Origin: F23-B02 sp946405205
Lineage (GTDB): Bacteria > Bacillota > Clostridia > Oscillospirales > Oscillospiraceae
Reading direction: 5' to 3'
Assembly: GCA_946405205.1 (NCBI GenBank)
Contig: CAMJGL010000012.1
Location: 1-62,223, forward strand
Length of the DNA: 62,223 bases
In this document: piece by piece, positions 1 through 8,115 of the stretch
Layout of the letters: every line of letters starts with the position of its first letter
Numbering within the stretch: position 1 is the first letter of the stretch
Position numbers and translations under genes: made by a program
Notes under the pieces: model-generated
Database searches by the model: none
Seen by the model: only the letters and a program-made list of their open reading frames with translations
What the model was told of the DNA's origin: nothing

Positions 1-537
1 GTTTTGATGGAACTGGTGAAATTCATGTTTGAAAACCAGTTCGGCATTGCCAGAAACGTTGCGGGCGCTGCGCTCCCGCCGGTGTATGTCTACGCGGCGG
101 AAACCGCGCTCCAGATCACGCTGACGGAGCTGAACGAGAATCTGCGTGAGATCTATCTGGAAGCCTACACGCAGGAACACCTGCTCGACTACATACAGCG
201 CGCTACGGCGAAGGAGCTGTACCGCATCTTCGGCCCGTATCAGCCGGAGCTGACGGAGCAGGATTTTTACGAGCTGGAGTTTGGCTCGGCAGGGCTGATG
301 CGCGGGTATATGGCAAATCCCTGTACGGCGGAATTTACGCTGGAGCGGAAGCTGAACAAATTCCTGACCCTTGCGCTGCGGGGCTACAAGGTACCGGAGG
401 ACGAGCTGCAGAAGGTTCTTTCCTTTCTTGCGGGGCTGGATATGCGCAGCATTGCCCAATCGGTTATGGAGGAAGTGTTCCGCCAGCTTGCCATGCGCTA
501 TGAATTTTCCCTGGAAGGTCTTCTGCCCCGGGGATAG
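1..537 (+). CDS. TetR/AcrR-like regulator, C-terminal part (5' truncated by window edge)
   Basis: The reading frame is open from the first base and ends at 537, giving about 178 residues with no ribosome binding site at its left end, so the true start probably lies outside the window. The visible part is all-helical. Its tail (near DMRSIAQSVMEEVFRQLAMR) resembles the ligand-binding and dimerisation domain of TetR-family repressors. The N-terminal helix-turn-helix that would prove the assignment is not in view. It lies just upstream of the large SLH protein gene, separated by about 120 bases with a strong inverted repeat. The call is an inference from the overall pattern. Confidence 0.5.
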   Translation, partial: VLMELVKFMFENQFGIARNVAGAALPPVYVYAAETALQITLTELNENLREIYLEAYTQEHLLDYIQRATAKELYRIFGPYQPELTEQDFYELEFGSAGLMRGYMANPCTAEFTLERKLNKFLTLALRGYKVPEDELQKVLSFLAGLDMRSIAQSVMEEVFRQLAMRYEFSLEGLLPRG

Positions 538-560
538 GAGCAAACCAAGATGATTTGCAA

Positions 561-602
561 GGGAGTACTCCTTTGCATAGGGGATCCCCTATGCAATCTC
601 CC
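561..602. repeat. Perfect inverted repeat / nested hairpin
   Basis: TTGCATAGGGG (573-583) and CCCCTATGCAA (586-596) form an 11-bp perfect palindrome with a 2-base centre. It is enclosed by GGGAG (561-565) and CTCCC (598-602). No T-tract follows, so it is not a standard terminator. It could be an operator or a leader hairpin for the SLH protein gene at 658. Confidence 0.6.
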
Positions 603-657
603 ACTGAATAAATACCTTTTCTGCGGAGTACGGAGAAGAAAAAAGTGAGGAAAGATT

Positions 658-3600
658 ATGAAAAAACGATTTCTCGGTATTCTGCTGGTACTTTGTATGG
701 TGCTAACCTTTGTGCCGACAACGGTGCTTGCTGCGGGGACAACGTATGATCTTTGGATCGGCGACACGGCCTTCACGCCCAGCAAAAAAACCATCTCTGT
801 CGGCGACGGCACGGCCACCTTCGATCCCGACAATTCGAGATTGACGCTGAAGAATATCACGTTAAGTTACGGTGAGGCTTCAAATGCTGCGATTCAAAGC
901 GCGATCCCGAATCTTTCGATCGTGCTTGTCGGTACGAATACAATTAATATAACGAATGACCAAATGTCCGGCATATGGCAGTACACCGGCGGCAATGTGA
1001 CAATTACGGGAGACAGCAACAGCAAGCTGATCATTAACTCTACAGGTAAAAATAATAAGGGCATTACCACGGACGTGGGCGTTAACCTGATGATTGCCGG
1101 TACAAACGTGATAATCAATGACAAGACGACGGACGCCGCCAAAAAGGGATACATGGTGGGTATCAAGCCGACCGGTAATTTGACTATGAACGGCGGCAGC
1201 TATACGGCGACCGGCGTCCAGAGCGGTATTGAAATGTACACGGATTGCGTCGCAAATCTGTCCGGCGTGAACTTTAACATCACGTGTACTCCCCGCCAGA
1301 GCTTTGACGACACCGACAAGAATGAGATGTCGTTCGGTGTGAATCTGGCGCCGCTGGCAACAGGCAAACAGAATGTGATCGCAAATTGCTCGGGAAGCAT
1401 TTCCGCTCACTATCCTTTGTATGTAGACGGTGTGACCGCGCTGAAGACCAGCTCAAATCTCACATTAACTACGGACAATCATGACGCAGTATTTGTAAAT
1501 GCAGATCTGACTGTTACCGGCGGTTCGCTGAATCTTACCTCAACGGGTTCCTCCGGCAACGGATTCTACGTTTGGAAAAACAGCAAGCTGGTATTTAGCG
1601 GATCTCTCTATGTGGACGTTAATGTGGGTTATGTGGCCATTTACCTGAGCGGCGACGGTGCGGCCGCAGAGATTAACAGCGGTACGCTGAAAACGACAGC
1701 CAAGGCGGGTATGCTTCTCAGCAAAACCGGCAATAGCTTTACCCTCACGAACGGCACACTGGAGATGACCCCGAAAACCGGCGAAACTCAAGCTATCGGC
1801 CTCCAAAGCTATGGTACGGTCAGCATTAAGGGCGGCAGCCTGAAAACCACGGCGGGGATGTATAGTGCCATCCAAAACGCAGGCCAAAAACCGATCAGTA
1901 TTTCCGGCGGTACGCATACGCTGAGTACCGGCACCGGTACCGGCACTTGCGGCTACATAGATACCGCGAATGGCACCTTGAATATCAGCGGAACCGCCGA
2001 TGTGACATTCGACGGTTGGAGCGACGGCATGAATGTGTATGGAGCACTTAATCTCAGCGGAGGCAAACTGAATATCCGCAACGTGCAAGACGGTATCTAT
2101 ACGACCGGAACGCTGAACCTTAACGGAGGCACGCTGAACACCAGCGGCACGCGACTCGGTGTTTTGACAGGAGACGGCGGCCAGGTCAACTTCGCCGGAA
2201 CCGACGCGACTCTCGTAGGTGGAACAGCGGGCTGGGCAAAAACAAGCGGTTCCGGCGCCTATAGCGTCGCGGGCGGCAAAGTGGTTTTACAAGGCGGTAG
2301 CTACGCAGCCGGCACCATCTATTCCTCGCTTGCCAACGGCTACAGTGTCTATGCCGGCTCCGGCGAAAGCAACGCGGCGCGGGTCAGCAATCCCACGGGT
2401 TCTACCTTTACGCAGAATACATATGTGCGGATCGAAGAGGGCGCAGCACCCGTAGCGGTTACGGGCGTAACCATTGACGAGACACTGGCCGTCAATATCG
2501 GTCAAACAAAGACTCCGTCTTTCACCGTTGCACCTGCAGATGCAGCAAACAAAACTGTTTCGTTTACATCTGACAACACTGCTGTTGCTACCGTAAACGC
2601 AACAACCGGAGCAGTAACCGGCGTCAGCAAAGGTACTGCAACCATCACCGTCAAAACTGCTGACGGAAACTTTACCGACACCTGTACGGTAACGGTATCT
2701 TGCGGCCACGCAAACAAGGACAGTGTTCCCGCTAAGGCTTCCACCTGTGTAGTTCAGGGCTGGGAATCCTATTCCAAGTGCAAGGACTGCGGACAGCTGT
2801 TCGACAAGACCGGCAAAGAGATCAGCGCCATTCCTTACCTGCCTCTCGCGGGACATACCCCTGCTCAGACTGCAACTAATGAATACCTGAAGTCAGCGGC
2901 TACCTGCACTTCCGCCGCTGTCTACTATGAGCACTGCTCTGTCTGCGGCGAGAAGCTCAGCTCCACGTTTACATACGGTGCTCCGCTGTCTCACACCGAG
3001 TCCGGCTGGAAGAGTGATGACGACGGTCACTGGAAAGTATGCACGGAATGCGGCACGACCACAACCGCGAAAGCAGCTCATACTCCGGGTGCGGCGGCAA
3101 CGGAGACCACTCCTCAGACCTGTACCGCGTGCGGATATGTCATCGCTCCTGCGCAGGGTCACACCCACAGCCTGACCAGGGTTGAAGAGAAGGCTGCCAC
3201 CTGCACAGAGACCGGCAATCCCCCATACTATGTATGCTCCGGCTGCGGCAAGAAATTTGCAAGTGTAGGAGCCGAGAACGAGATCACCAATCCCAACTAT
3301 CTTGTGCGTCCCGCCCTGGGCCACAACTATGCAACGGTATGGAGCAGCGACGCTGACGGACATTGGCATGCGTGTACACGCTGCGGTGACAAGGCTGACG
3401 AAGCAGCACATACACCTGACCGTGCGGCTGCAACCGAAACCGAACCGATCAAGTGCACCGTATGCGGCTACGTCATTACACCTGCACTGGGTCACATCCA
3501 TACTCTGAACAAGGTTGAAGCAAAAGCTCCTACCTGCACAGAGGACGGCAGCATCGAATACTATGTATGCTCCGGCTGCGACAAGCTGTTTGCAGACGCC

Positions 3601-4269
3601 GCCGGTAATGTTGAAATCACTACCAATGATTTAGTTGATAAAGCGACTGGTCACAGCTACAAGGACGGCGTCTGTACCGTCTGCGGAGCAAAGGACCCCG
3701 ATTACAAGCCTCCCGTAGTAAAGGAAAATCCCTTCATTGACGTAAGCGAAAGCAGCGTATATTACGATGCGATCCTGTGGGCATATTACCACGAGCCTCA
3801 GCAGATAACCGGCGGCTATACCGCCACCGAGTTCCGCCCGGGGAATCCCTGCACAAGAGGTCAGGTCGTGACCTTCCTCTGGCGTGCCGCAGGCTGTCCC
3901 GAGCCCACGGGCGACACAAGTATGTTCAATGATGCATCCTCCATTGCAGCGCCTTATCAGAAAGCGGTTGCCTGGGCTGTTGAAAAGGGCATCACCACCG
4001 GCTACAATGACGGCACCTTCCGCCCCAACGAAAGCGTAACGAGAGCGCAGTTCGTGACCTTCCTCTGGCGTTACGAGGGCAAGCCCGAAACCACCGGCAG
4101 CATTGACGGATTCACGGATGCAGCTTCCATTGCAGAGCCTTATCAGCAGGCGGTCGCCTGGGCGGTTGAAAAGGGCATCACCACCGGCTACAATGACGGC
4201 ACCTTCCGTCCCAACGCAACCTGCACCCGCTGGGCGGTGGTACTCTTCATGTACCGCGATATGACGTGA
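658..4269 (+). CDS. Large exported surface protein: beta-repeat region, Ig-like (BIG2), CxxC modules, SLH domains
   Basis: A 1203-residue exported protein. Residues 1-25 form a signal peptide ending near VLAAG. Residues about 30-580 are short Gly/Asn/Thr-rich repeats (patterns such as GGSL, NLSGG, GTLN) typical of a right-handed beta-helix. Residues about 600-680 match a bacterial Ig-like group 2 domain (VTGVTIDETLAVNIG). Residues about 680-1010 hold repeated CxxC-containing modules (CTVCGYVI, CSGCGKKF) seen in surface proteins of gut Clostridia. Residues about 1020-1203 contain SLH motifs (ITTGYNDGTFRPN), which in characterised proteins bind pyruvylated secondary cell wall polymers. Adhesin or S-layer-associated function is inferred; no catalytic site is visible. 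AAGTGAGGAAAG precedes the ATG. Confidence 0.85.
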   Translation: MKKRFLGILLVLCMVLTFVPTTVLAAGTTYDLWIGDTAFTPSKKTISVGDGTATFDPDNSRLTLKNITLSYGEASNAAIQSAIPNLSIVLVGTNTINITNDQMSGIWQYTGGNVTITGDSNSKLIINSTGKNNKGITTDVGVNLMIAGTNVIINDKTTDAAKKGYMVGIKPTGNLTMNGGSYTATGVQSGIEMYTDCVANLSGVNFNITCTPRQSFDDTDKNEMSFGVNLAPLATGKQNVIANCSGSISAHYPLYVDGVTALKTSSNLTLTTDNHDAVFVNADLTVTGGSLNLTSTGSSGNGFYVWKNSKLVFSGSLYVDVNVGYVAIYLSGDGAAAEINSGTLKTTAKAGMLLSKTGNSFTLTNGTLEMTPKTGETQAIGLQSYGTVSIKGGSLKTTAGMYSAIQNAGQKPISISGGTHTLSTGTGTGTCGYIDTANGTLNISGTADVTFDGWSDGMNVYGALNLSGGKLNIRNVQDGIYTTGTLNLNGGTLNTSGTRLGVLTGDGGQVNFAGTDATLVGGTAGWAKTSGSGAYSVAGGKVVLQGGSYAAGTIYSSLANGYSVYAGSGESNAARVSNPTGSTFTQNTYVRIEEGAAPVAVTGVTIDETLAVNIGQTKTPSFTVAPADAANKTVSFTSDNTAVATVNATTGAVTGVSKGTATITVKTADGNFTDTCTVTVSCGHANKDSVPAKASTCVVQGWESYSKCKDCGQLFDKTGKEISAIPYLPLAGHTPAQTATNEYLKSAATCTSAAVYYEHCSVCGEKLSSTFTYGAPLSHTESGWKSDDDGHWKVCTECGTTTTAKAAHTPGAAATETTPQTCTACGYVIAPAQGHTHSLTRVEEKAATCTETGNPPYYVCSGCGKKFASVGAENEITNPNYLVRPALGHNYATVWSSDADGHWHACTRCGDKADEAAHTPDRAAATETEPIKCTVCGYVITPALGHIHTLNKVEAKAPTCTEDGSIEYYVCSGCDKLFADAAGNVEITTNDLVDKATGHSYKDGVCTVCGAKDPDYKPPVVKENPFIDVSESSVYYDAILWAYYHEPQQITGGYTATEFRPGNPCTRGQVVTFLWRAAGCPEPTGDTSMFNDASSIAAPYQKAVAWAVEKGITTGYNDGTFRPNESVTRAQFVTFLWRYEGKPETTGSIDGFTDAASIAEPYQQAVAWAVEKGITTGYNDGTFRPNATCTRWAVVLFMYRDMT
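3979..4208 (+). repeat. Duplicated 44-base block inside SLH-coding region
   Basis: Bases 3979-4022 and 4165-4208 are identical over 44 bases, offset by 186 bases (62 codons). They encode the same ITTGYNDGTF stretch of two successive SLH motifs. Identity at silent positions suggests recent duplication or gene conversion. Confidence 0.85.
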
Positions 4270-4316
4270 AACAAGGCTCGTCCAAGAGAACAGCTTAATA
4301 AAACAACAGGATAAAC

Positions 4317-4358
4317 AAAAATTACGCCAAAGAGCAACCCTCTGAGGCGTAATTTTTT
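4317..4358 (+). terminator. Rho-independent terminator after SLH gene
   Basis: AAAAATTACGCC pairs with GGCGTAATTTTTT across a 17-base loop. The T-run follows the stem on the plus strand. Confidence 0.8.
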
Positions 4359-4455
4359 GTTTGCAATTGATTGATTATTTGGACTATTACAACAACCAGC
4401 GCATAAAGCCAAAGCTAAAGGGCATGCCGCCTGATCTTCACAGACAACAAGCCGT

Positions 4456-5337
4456 TTAATCTGCCGTCTGCCAGAGCATAAGGTTATCCTCAAATGAAAC
4501 GGTGATCCTGCCGCTGTCATACAGCCATGACAGATACGAGCGCACCGTGCTGCCAACGAGGACATACTGCTCAAAATCAAGCGTCAGACCGTAATGCGTG
4601 AAAACGCGCTGCAGTATTGTCTCAAAATTCAACGGCTCAGAACAGAGCCCGAGCAGCTTGTCCGCTATCTCGAGCACCTTTCTGCGGTTGAGCTCTGCAA
4701 GCTCGTGCATATCAGTGCATACCTCCGCGTGGGAGGGCACGAAGGCCTTCGCCGTCATCGCCTCGATCTTATCCAGAGTGTCGAGATAGGCCTTAACATC
4801 GTAAATAAAACCGATCTGGTATTTCTCAAGCGTCGCGGGGCTTGAGACGCAGTCGGCGAGAAAAACAACGTCGTCCTGAGTGCGGTAGCCGACCATGTCA
4901 AAAAAGTGGCCGGGCAGGGGAATGACCTCAAAGCCCTCTGGAAAGTCGGGAGAGGTAACGTCCGCGCAGTCGGACTCCTGCGCCAATAAAAACTTGTGGC
5001 GCAGCGGCTTGCAGGGATATCCTCCGTAGAGAAACGCCGGTTCAAGAATGGGATGGCGGGTGATATCCGCATCAATGCCGGGCGCGAATATCCTGCATCC
5101 GGTGTTCTGCTGAAAATACTTGTTGCCGCCTATGTGGTCGGCGTTTGCGTGGGTGTTCAGTATGGCCTTTACCGTCCAGCCCTCGGCGTCCAGAATACGG
5201 CGCACCCTGCGTCCGGCGTCCTTGTCGTTGCCGCTGTCAATGAGATACACACCGTTATCCTCGCAGCGATAAATTCCGATCTTGGCGGGGCAGTTTACAT
5301 AATAAGTATTATTTGCAACCTGAATGAGCTCGTACAT
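4456..5337 (-). CDS. Metallo-beta-lactamase-fold hydrolase
   Basis: A 293-residue cytoplasmic MBL-fold protein. The metal motif reads THANADHIGG: the first His, the Asp-His pair and the following Gly-Gly are present, but the second His of canonical HxHxDH is Asn. Later metal-ligand candidates are PLPGHFFD, VFLADC and VPSHAEV. The C-terminal 80 residues are helical and may be a winged-helix-like cap (LLGLCSEPLNFETILQRVF). Start choice: AGAGGTG lies six bases before the ATG at 5337. An in-frame GTG nine bases upstream would overlap that site, so it is rejected. Substrate unknown. It is a single gene converging with the SLH gene. Confidence 0.85.
   Translation of the reverse strand: MYELIQVANNTYYVNCPAKIGIYRCEDNGVYLIDSGNDKDAGRRVRRILDAEGWTVKAILNTHANADHIGGNKYFQQNTGCRIFAPGIDADITRHPILEPAFLYGGYPCKPLRHKFLLAQESDCADVTSPDFPEGFEVIPLPGHFFDMVGYRTQDDVVFLADCVSSPATLEKYQIGFIYDVKAYLDTLDKIEAMTAKAFVPSHAEVCTDMHELAELNRRKVLEIADKLLGLCSEPLNFETILQRVFTHYGLTLDFEQYVLVGSTVRSYLSWLYDSGRITVSFEDNLMLWQTAD
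5293..5302 (-). repeat. TTATGTAAAC word, copy 1
   Basis: Exact copy (GTTTACATAA on the plus strand) within the MBL gene, encoding Tyr-Val-Asn. Confidence 0.8.
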
Positions 5338-5535
5338 GACCTTCACCTCTTGGCAGGGATTTTAACACATAAAACCGTTAAGGGCAAGCGTGCTCGGCAC
5401 GGCAAATACCAATTTATATAAGTGTGTATCATTATTGCGTCAGCCCGATAATTATCTGCGGAGGTATTATGTAAACTGCAATTGTATGAATGACAGAGAT
5501 CCGGGGAGAGCCTTGCGGAACGAAAAACGCCCGCA
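5338..5535. other. Non-coding spacer with one TTATGTAAAC copy
   Basis: No supportable gene is seen. A short hairpin CGTGC-TCG-GCACG lies near 5389. GGAGG at 5459 precedes an ATG followed directly by TAA at 5469, a start-stop pair that overlaps a copy of the repeated word TTATGTAAAC. Confidence 0.5.
5467..5476 (+). repeat. TTATGTAAAC word, copy 2
   Basis: Exact copy in non-coding DNA, in the opposite orientation to copy 1 and 174 bases away. Confidence 0.8.
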
Positions 5536-5703
5536 TCAGACGCAGTTGTTCGTTCCTGTGCTTATAAACAGCTCCTCCGCCTGTATCTGAGCCTGTTCGA
5601 GTATATTTTTCGCGCCGTTGTTATTCCCATGCCCGAGCTCCTCAAGGGCTTTAGTTATGGCGTTGAACAGCCGAAAGTACAGTTTTTTATATATGTTTTC
5701 CAC
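5536..5703 (-). CDS. Small conserved-looking protein of unknown function (55 aa)
   Basis: GTG start at 5703, chosen because AAGGAGG lies seven bases upstream; an in-frame extension to 5745 would sit inside the repeat-rich operator region. The product (ENIYKKLYFRLFNAITKALE...) is amphipathic and helical, without a signal peptide. Short proteins starting with a YKKLYFxLFNA-like motif are familiar from Firmicutes genomes, but I know of no assigned function. It is divergently transcribed from the ribbon-helix-helix gene at 5801. The shared intergenic region holds inverted and direct repeats, so the two probably form one regulatory unit, perhaps a mobile-element remnant. Confidence 0.65.
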   Translation of the reverse strand: MENIYKKLYFRLFNAITKALEELGHGNNNGAKNILEQAQIQAEELFISTGTNNCV

Positions 5704-5718
5704 GGTTTTGCCTCCTTG

Positions 5719-5786
5719 CATTAGTGTAGCACAATTGTATTGCATTAATAATACACCGATAGCAATACAATAGCAATACTAATGTG
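5719..5786. promoter_or_regulatory. Repeat-rich divergent operator region
   Basis: ATTGTATTGC (5734-5743) and GCAATACAAT (5762-5771) are perfect reverse complements. TAGCAATAC occurs twice as a direct repeat 11 bases apart (5760 and 5771). CATTAGT (5719) mirrors ACTAATG (5778-5784). The region lies between two divergent small genes, one with a DNA-binding fold, and looks like a tandem operator with one helical turn between sites. Confidence 0.7.
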
Positions 5787-5800
5787 TTGCGAGGTGTAAT

Positions 5801-5971
5801 ATGGGTAAGTTTCAGATACCGAAAATCCCACAATCGACAAATAAGTCTATCCGCTTTCCGAACGATGTCATTGAAGAGGTGGAGGCGGCTATCGTCGGCA
5901 AGGATTGTACCTTTTCGGCCTTCGTTATCGCCGCGGTCAGAGCGGCGCTCGAGGATCTGAAGGAGGAGTAA
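5801..5971 (+). CDS. Ribbon-helix-helix-like small DNA-binding protein (YlcI/YnfO type, 56 aa)
   Basis: The 56-residue product reads MGKFQIPKIPQSTNKSIRFP, then a helix-turn-helix pair through NDVIEEVEAAI and CTFSAFVIAAVRAALEDLKEE. The basic beta-strand KSIRFP followed by two helices is the ribbon-helix-helix pattern of Arc/CopG-like regulators and YlcI/YnfO-family proteins. GAGGTG precedes the ATG by about five bases. RHH proteins bind DNA as dimers on short repeats; the upstream TAGCAATAC and GTATTGC repeats are plausible autoregulatory sites (inference). The gene ends in a strong terminator, so it stands alone. Confidence 0.75.
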   Translation: MGKFQIPKIPQSTNKSIRFPNDVIEEVEAAIVGKDCTFSAFVIAAVRAALEDLKEE

Positions 5972-5998
5972 AAAACGGCTACACCGCAGCCGTTTTTT
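5970..5998 (+). terminator. Rho-independent terminator
   Basis: AAAAACGGCT pairs with AGCCGTTTTTT across a seven-base loop. It overlaps the stop codon of the RHH gene. Confidence 0.85.
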
Positions 5999-6039
5999 GC
6001 CTGCGCGTTCAGTGCGCCGCTGACTATAAAAACTTTTTC

Positions 6040-6067
6040 TTGCGAAAATTTTTTCGAGTGGTATACT
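6040..6067 (+). promoter_or_regulatory. Sigma-A-type promoter for the DUF1275 gene
   Basis: TTGCGA and TATACT separated by 16 bases. The transcript would begin near 6075, which rules out the GTG at 6078 as a start codon. Confidence 0.65.
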
Positions 6068-6107
6068 TGTTCCTGTTGTGTTATTCACGAGGGAGCAGGT
6101 GAGCCGA

Positions 6108-6770
6108 TTGAGTAAAAATCCTAATATCGACCTGTACAGGCACCTGTCCTTTGCCGCCGTGGGCGGTTTTTTCGGCGCTTACGCCATCCTGTGCCGCTGC
6201 GGCATCCTCGCCAGCGCCCAGACCATGAATCTTCTGGAGCTGACCATCGCGGCGCTGAGAGGGGACGGCCTTGCCGCGCTGCTGCATCTCGGCGCGCTCG
6301 TGCTGTATGTTACGGGCACGATGCTGACCGTGCTGCTGCCGCACTATCTGCATATTGATATGCACCTGGCTGTGCCCGTGATCGACGCCGCGGCCTGCGT
6401 AGTGCTGAGCTTTATCCCCGCCGAGGCGAATGCCATTCTGGCCCTGTATCCCATCTTCTTCGCCATGAGCGTGCAGTGGAGCTCATTTTCCGGCGCACAG
6501 GGTTTTGTAAGCTCAACGATCTTCTCAACGAATAACACAAAGCAGGCCTCGCTCGCCTTTGCAGAGTACATCACCGACGGAGACAGGGGACACTTCAAAA
6601 AGGTGCGGTTTTACGTGTTCACCCTGCTCGCCTTCCATTTCGGCGCGGCGGTGAGCTTTTTCGCCGTAAGGCTCATGGGCGTGCGCGGGGCATGGGTAAA
6701 CATCATCCTGGCCGCCGTCGCGTTTTATATGGTCCTTTGCGAGAATAAATATAAGTCTGTCAAAGCATGA
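6108..6770 (+). CDS. YoaK/DUF1275-family membrane protein
   Basis: A 220-residue integral membrane protein with about six hydrophobic segments. The segment MSVQWSSFSGAQGFVSSTIF fits the conserved central region of the DUF1275 (YoaK) family, whose function is not established. Start choice: AGGTGAG lies four bases before the TTG at 6108. The alternative GTG at 6078 coincides with the expected transcription start. It is a single gene whose terminator is shared with the converging tRNA cluster. Confidence 0.75.
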   Translation: MSKNPNIDLYRHLSFAAVGGFFGAYAILCRCGILASAQTMNLLELTIAALRGDGLAALLHLGALVLYVTGTMLTVLLPHYLHIDMHLAVPVIDAAACVVLSFIPAEANAILALYPIFFAMSVQWSSFSGAQGFVSSTIFSTNNTKQASLAFAEYITDGDRGHFKKVRFYVFTLLAFHFGAAVSFFAVRLMGVRGAWVNIILAAVAFYMVLCENKYKSVKA

Positions 6771-6800
6771 AAAAAGACACGCGTCAGCGTGTCTTTTCTT
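6769..6800. terminator. Bidirectional terminator between DUF1275 gene and tRNA cluster
   Basis: AAAAAGACACGC pairs with GCGTGTCTTTTCTT across GTCA. The A/T runs on both sides suit termination in either direction. Confidence 0.85.
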
Positions 6801-6804
6801 CTTC

Positions 6805-6879
6805 TGGAGGCGTCACCCGGATTTGAACCGGGGAATCGCGGATTTGCAGTCCGCTGCCTTACCACTTGGCTATGACGCC
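6805..6879 (-). tRNA. tRNA-Cys (GCA)
   Basis: 75 nt with encoded CCA. The acceptor stem pairs GGCGTCA with TGACGCC, the anticodon is GCA and the T-loop is GTTCAAATC. It is the last gene of a four-tRNA minus-strand cluster. Confidence 0.95.
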
Positions 6880-6916
6880 ATATTAGTTTGCAGGCCGTTA
6901 AGCCTGCAAACTTTTT

Positions 6917-6992
6917 TGGAGCGGGCAACGAGACTCGAACTCGCTACCTCCACCTTGGCAAGGTGGCGCTCTACCGGATGAGCTATGCCCGC
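6917..6992 (-). tRNA. tRNA-Gly (GCC)
   Basis: 76 nt with encoded CCA. The acceptor stem is GCGGGCA with TGCCCGC, the anticodon is GCC and the T-loop is GTTCGAGTC. Confidence 0.95.
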
Positions 6993-6995
6993 GAA

Positions 6996-7071
<76 letters not shown>

Positions 7072-7083
7072 ATAAATCTGAAA

Positions 7084-7160
7084 TGGTGGGAACAATTGGA
7101 CTCGAACCAATGACCCCCTGCTTGTAAGGCAGGTGCTCTAACCAGCTGAGCTATGCTCCC
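7084..7160 (-). tRNA. tRNA-Val (UAC)
   Basis: 77 nt with encoded CCA. The acceptor stem is GGGAGCA with TGTTCCC, the anticodon is TAC and the T-loop is GTTCGAGTC. It is the first gene of the Val-Phe-Gly-Cys cluster. Confidence 0.95.
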
Positions 7161-7224
7161 TCATCAGCAGCTTGTTTATTATACTAAAGCTTCCCCCAAT
7201 TGTCAATAATTAATTTTTAAAAAT

Positions 7225-8106
7225 TTAATCACTTTCCGCTTCTTCAAGCAAAATCTTCATGTCCGCGGGTGAGAAAGAGTACACAGTGTCGCAGAACTGG
7301 CAGCTGACCTCGACGGGCTTACCCTCGGCGATCATGTTCTGAAGCTCATCCCTGCCGACTCCGAGCAGCGCCTGACCGACGCGGTCACGGCTGCAATAGC
7401 AGCGGTATCCGATCTCGTCCTCGCCGACCATGTGGTGCTCAAGACCCTTAAGAACCTGCTCGAACACTGCCTCGAGCCCGTCCTCGGCGAGAACGGTGGT
7501 GAGCTGATCCATCATGAAAATATTTTCCTCGAGCAGGTCGATGTATTCTTCCGGGGCGCCCGGCATAAGCTGAACGATGAAACCGCCCGCCGATTTTACG
7601 GAAAGATCGGTGTCGATAAGCACGCCCAGACCGCAGGCGGCGGGTATCTGCTCGCTTTCGAGCATATACGCGGTGAGGTCCTCGGCTATCTCGCCGGAGA
7701 CAAGCTGCGTTGAGCCGATGTAGGGCTCCCTGAGCCCGATATCACGGCTGACGGTTATCATACCGTCCCTGCCGACGGCGCCGCCCACATCGAGCTTTCC
7801 GTCGCTGCGCAGGGGAAGATCGACCGACGGGTCCGTGACGTAGCCGCGCACCCGGCCCATGGAATCGGAAACGGCGATGACGCTGCCTATGGGGCCGCCG
7901 CCGTTTATGCGTACCGTCAGGCTGCCGTCGTCCTCCTTCAGCAGATTGCCGAGCATGGAGGCTGCGCACAGCGTGCGGCCCAGCGCCGCGGCGGTCGTGG
8001 GGGTGCAGCCGTGGATATCCTTTGCCCTCTGAACAGTGTCCCGTGCCGACACCGCGGACATTTTTATATAGCCGTTTCCGGCAGTAGCTCTGAGAATCCT
8101 ATCCAT
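7225..8106 (-). CDS. hslO: Hsp33, redox-regulated molecular chaperone
   Basis: A 293-residue cytoplasmic holdase chaperone that becomes active when its zinc cysteines are oxidised. The four zinc ligands are visible as CYC (about residues 236 and 238) and CQFC (269 and 272), the family's CxC...CxxC pattern. The N-terminal domain carries IKMSAVSARDTVQRAKDIHG and GGGPIGSVIAVSD typical of Hsp33. GAGGTAAT precedes the ATG. It is the last gene of an apparent operon with the methyltransferase (10-base gap) and the YerC-like regulator. Confidence 0.95.
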   Translation of the reverse strand: MDRILRATAGNGYIKMSAVSARDTVQRAKDIHGCTPTTAAALGRTLCAASMLGNLLKEDDGSLTVRINGGGPIGSVIAVSDSMGRVRGYVTDPSVDLPLRSDGKLDVGGAVGRDGMITVSRDIGLREPYIGSTQLVSGEIAEDLTAYMLESEQIPAACGLGVLIDTDLSVKSAGGFIVQLMPGAPEEYIDLLEENIFMMDQLTTVLAEDGLEAVFEQVLKGLEHHMVGEDEIGYRCYCSRDRVGQALLGVGRDELQNMIAEGKPVEVSCQFCDTVYSFSPADMKILLEEAESD

Positions 8107-8115
8107 TGTATTACC

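Noticed and set aside
5293..5302. TTATGTAAAC as merely a conserved Tyr-Val-Asn codon string
   Set aside because: Only four of ten copies encode Tyr-Val-Asn; others encode Leu-Cys-Lys, Val-Tyr-Ile or Gly-Leu-His-Asn, one covers a stop codon and one is non-coding.
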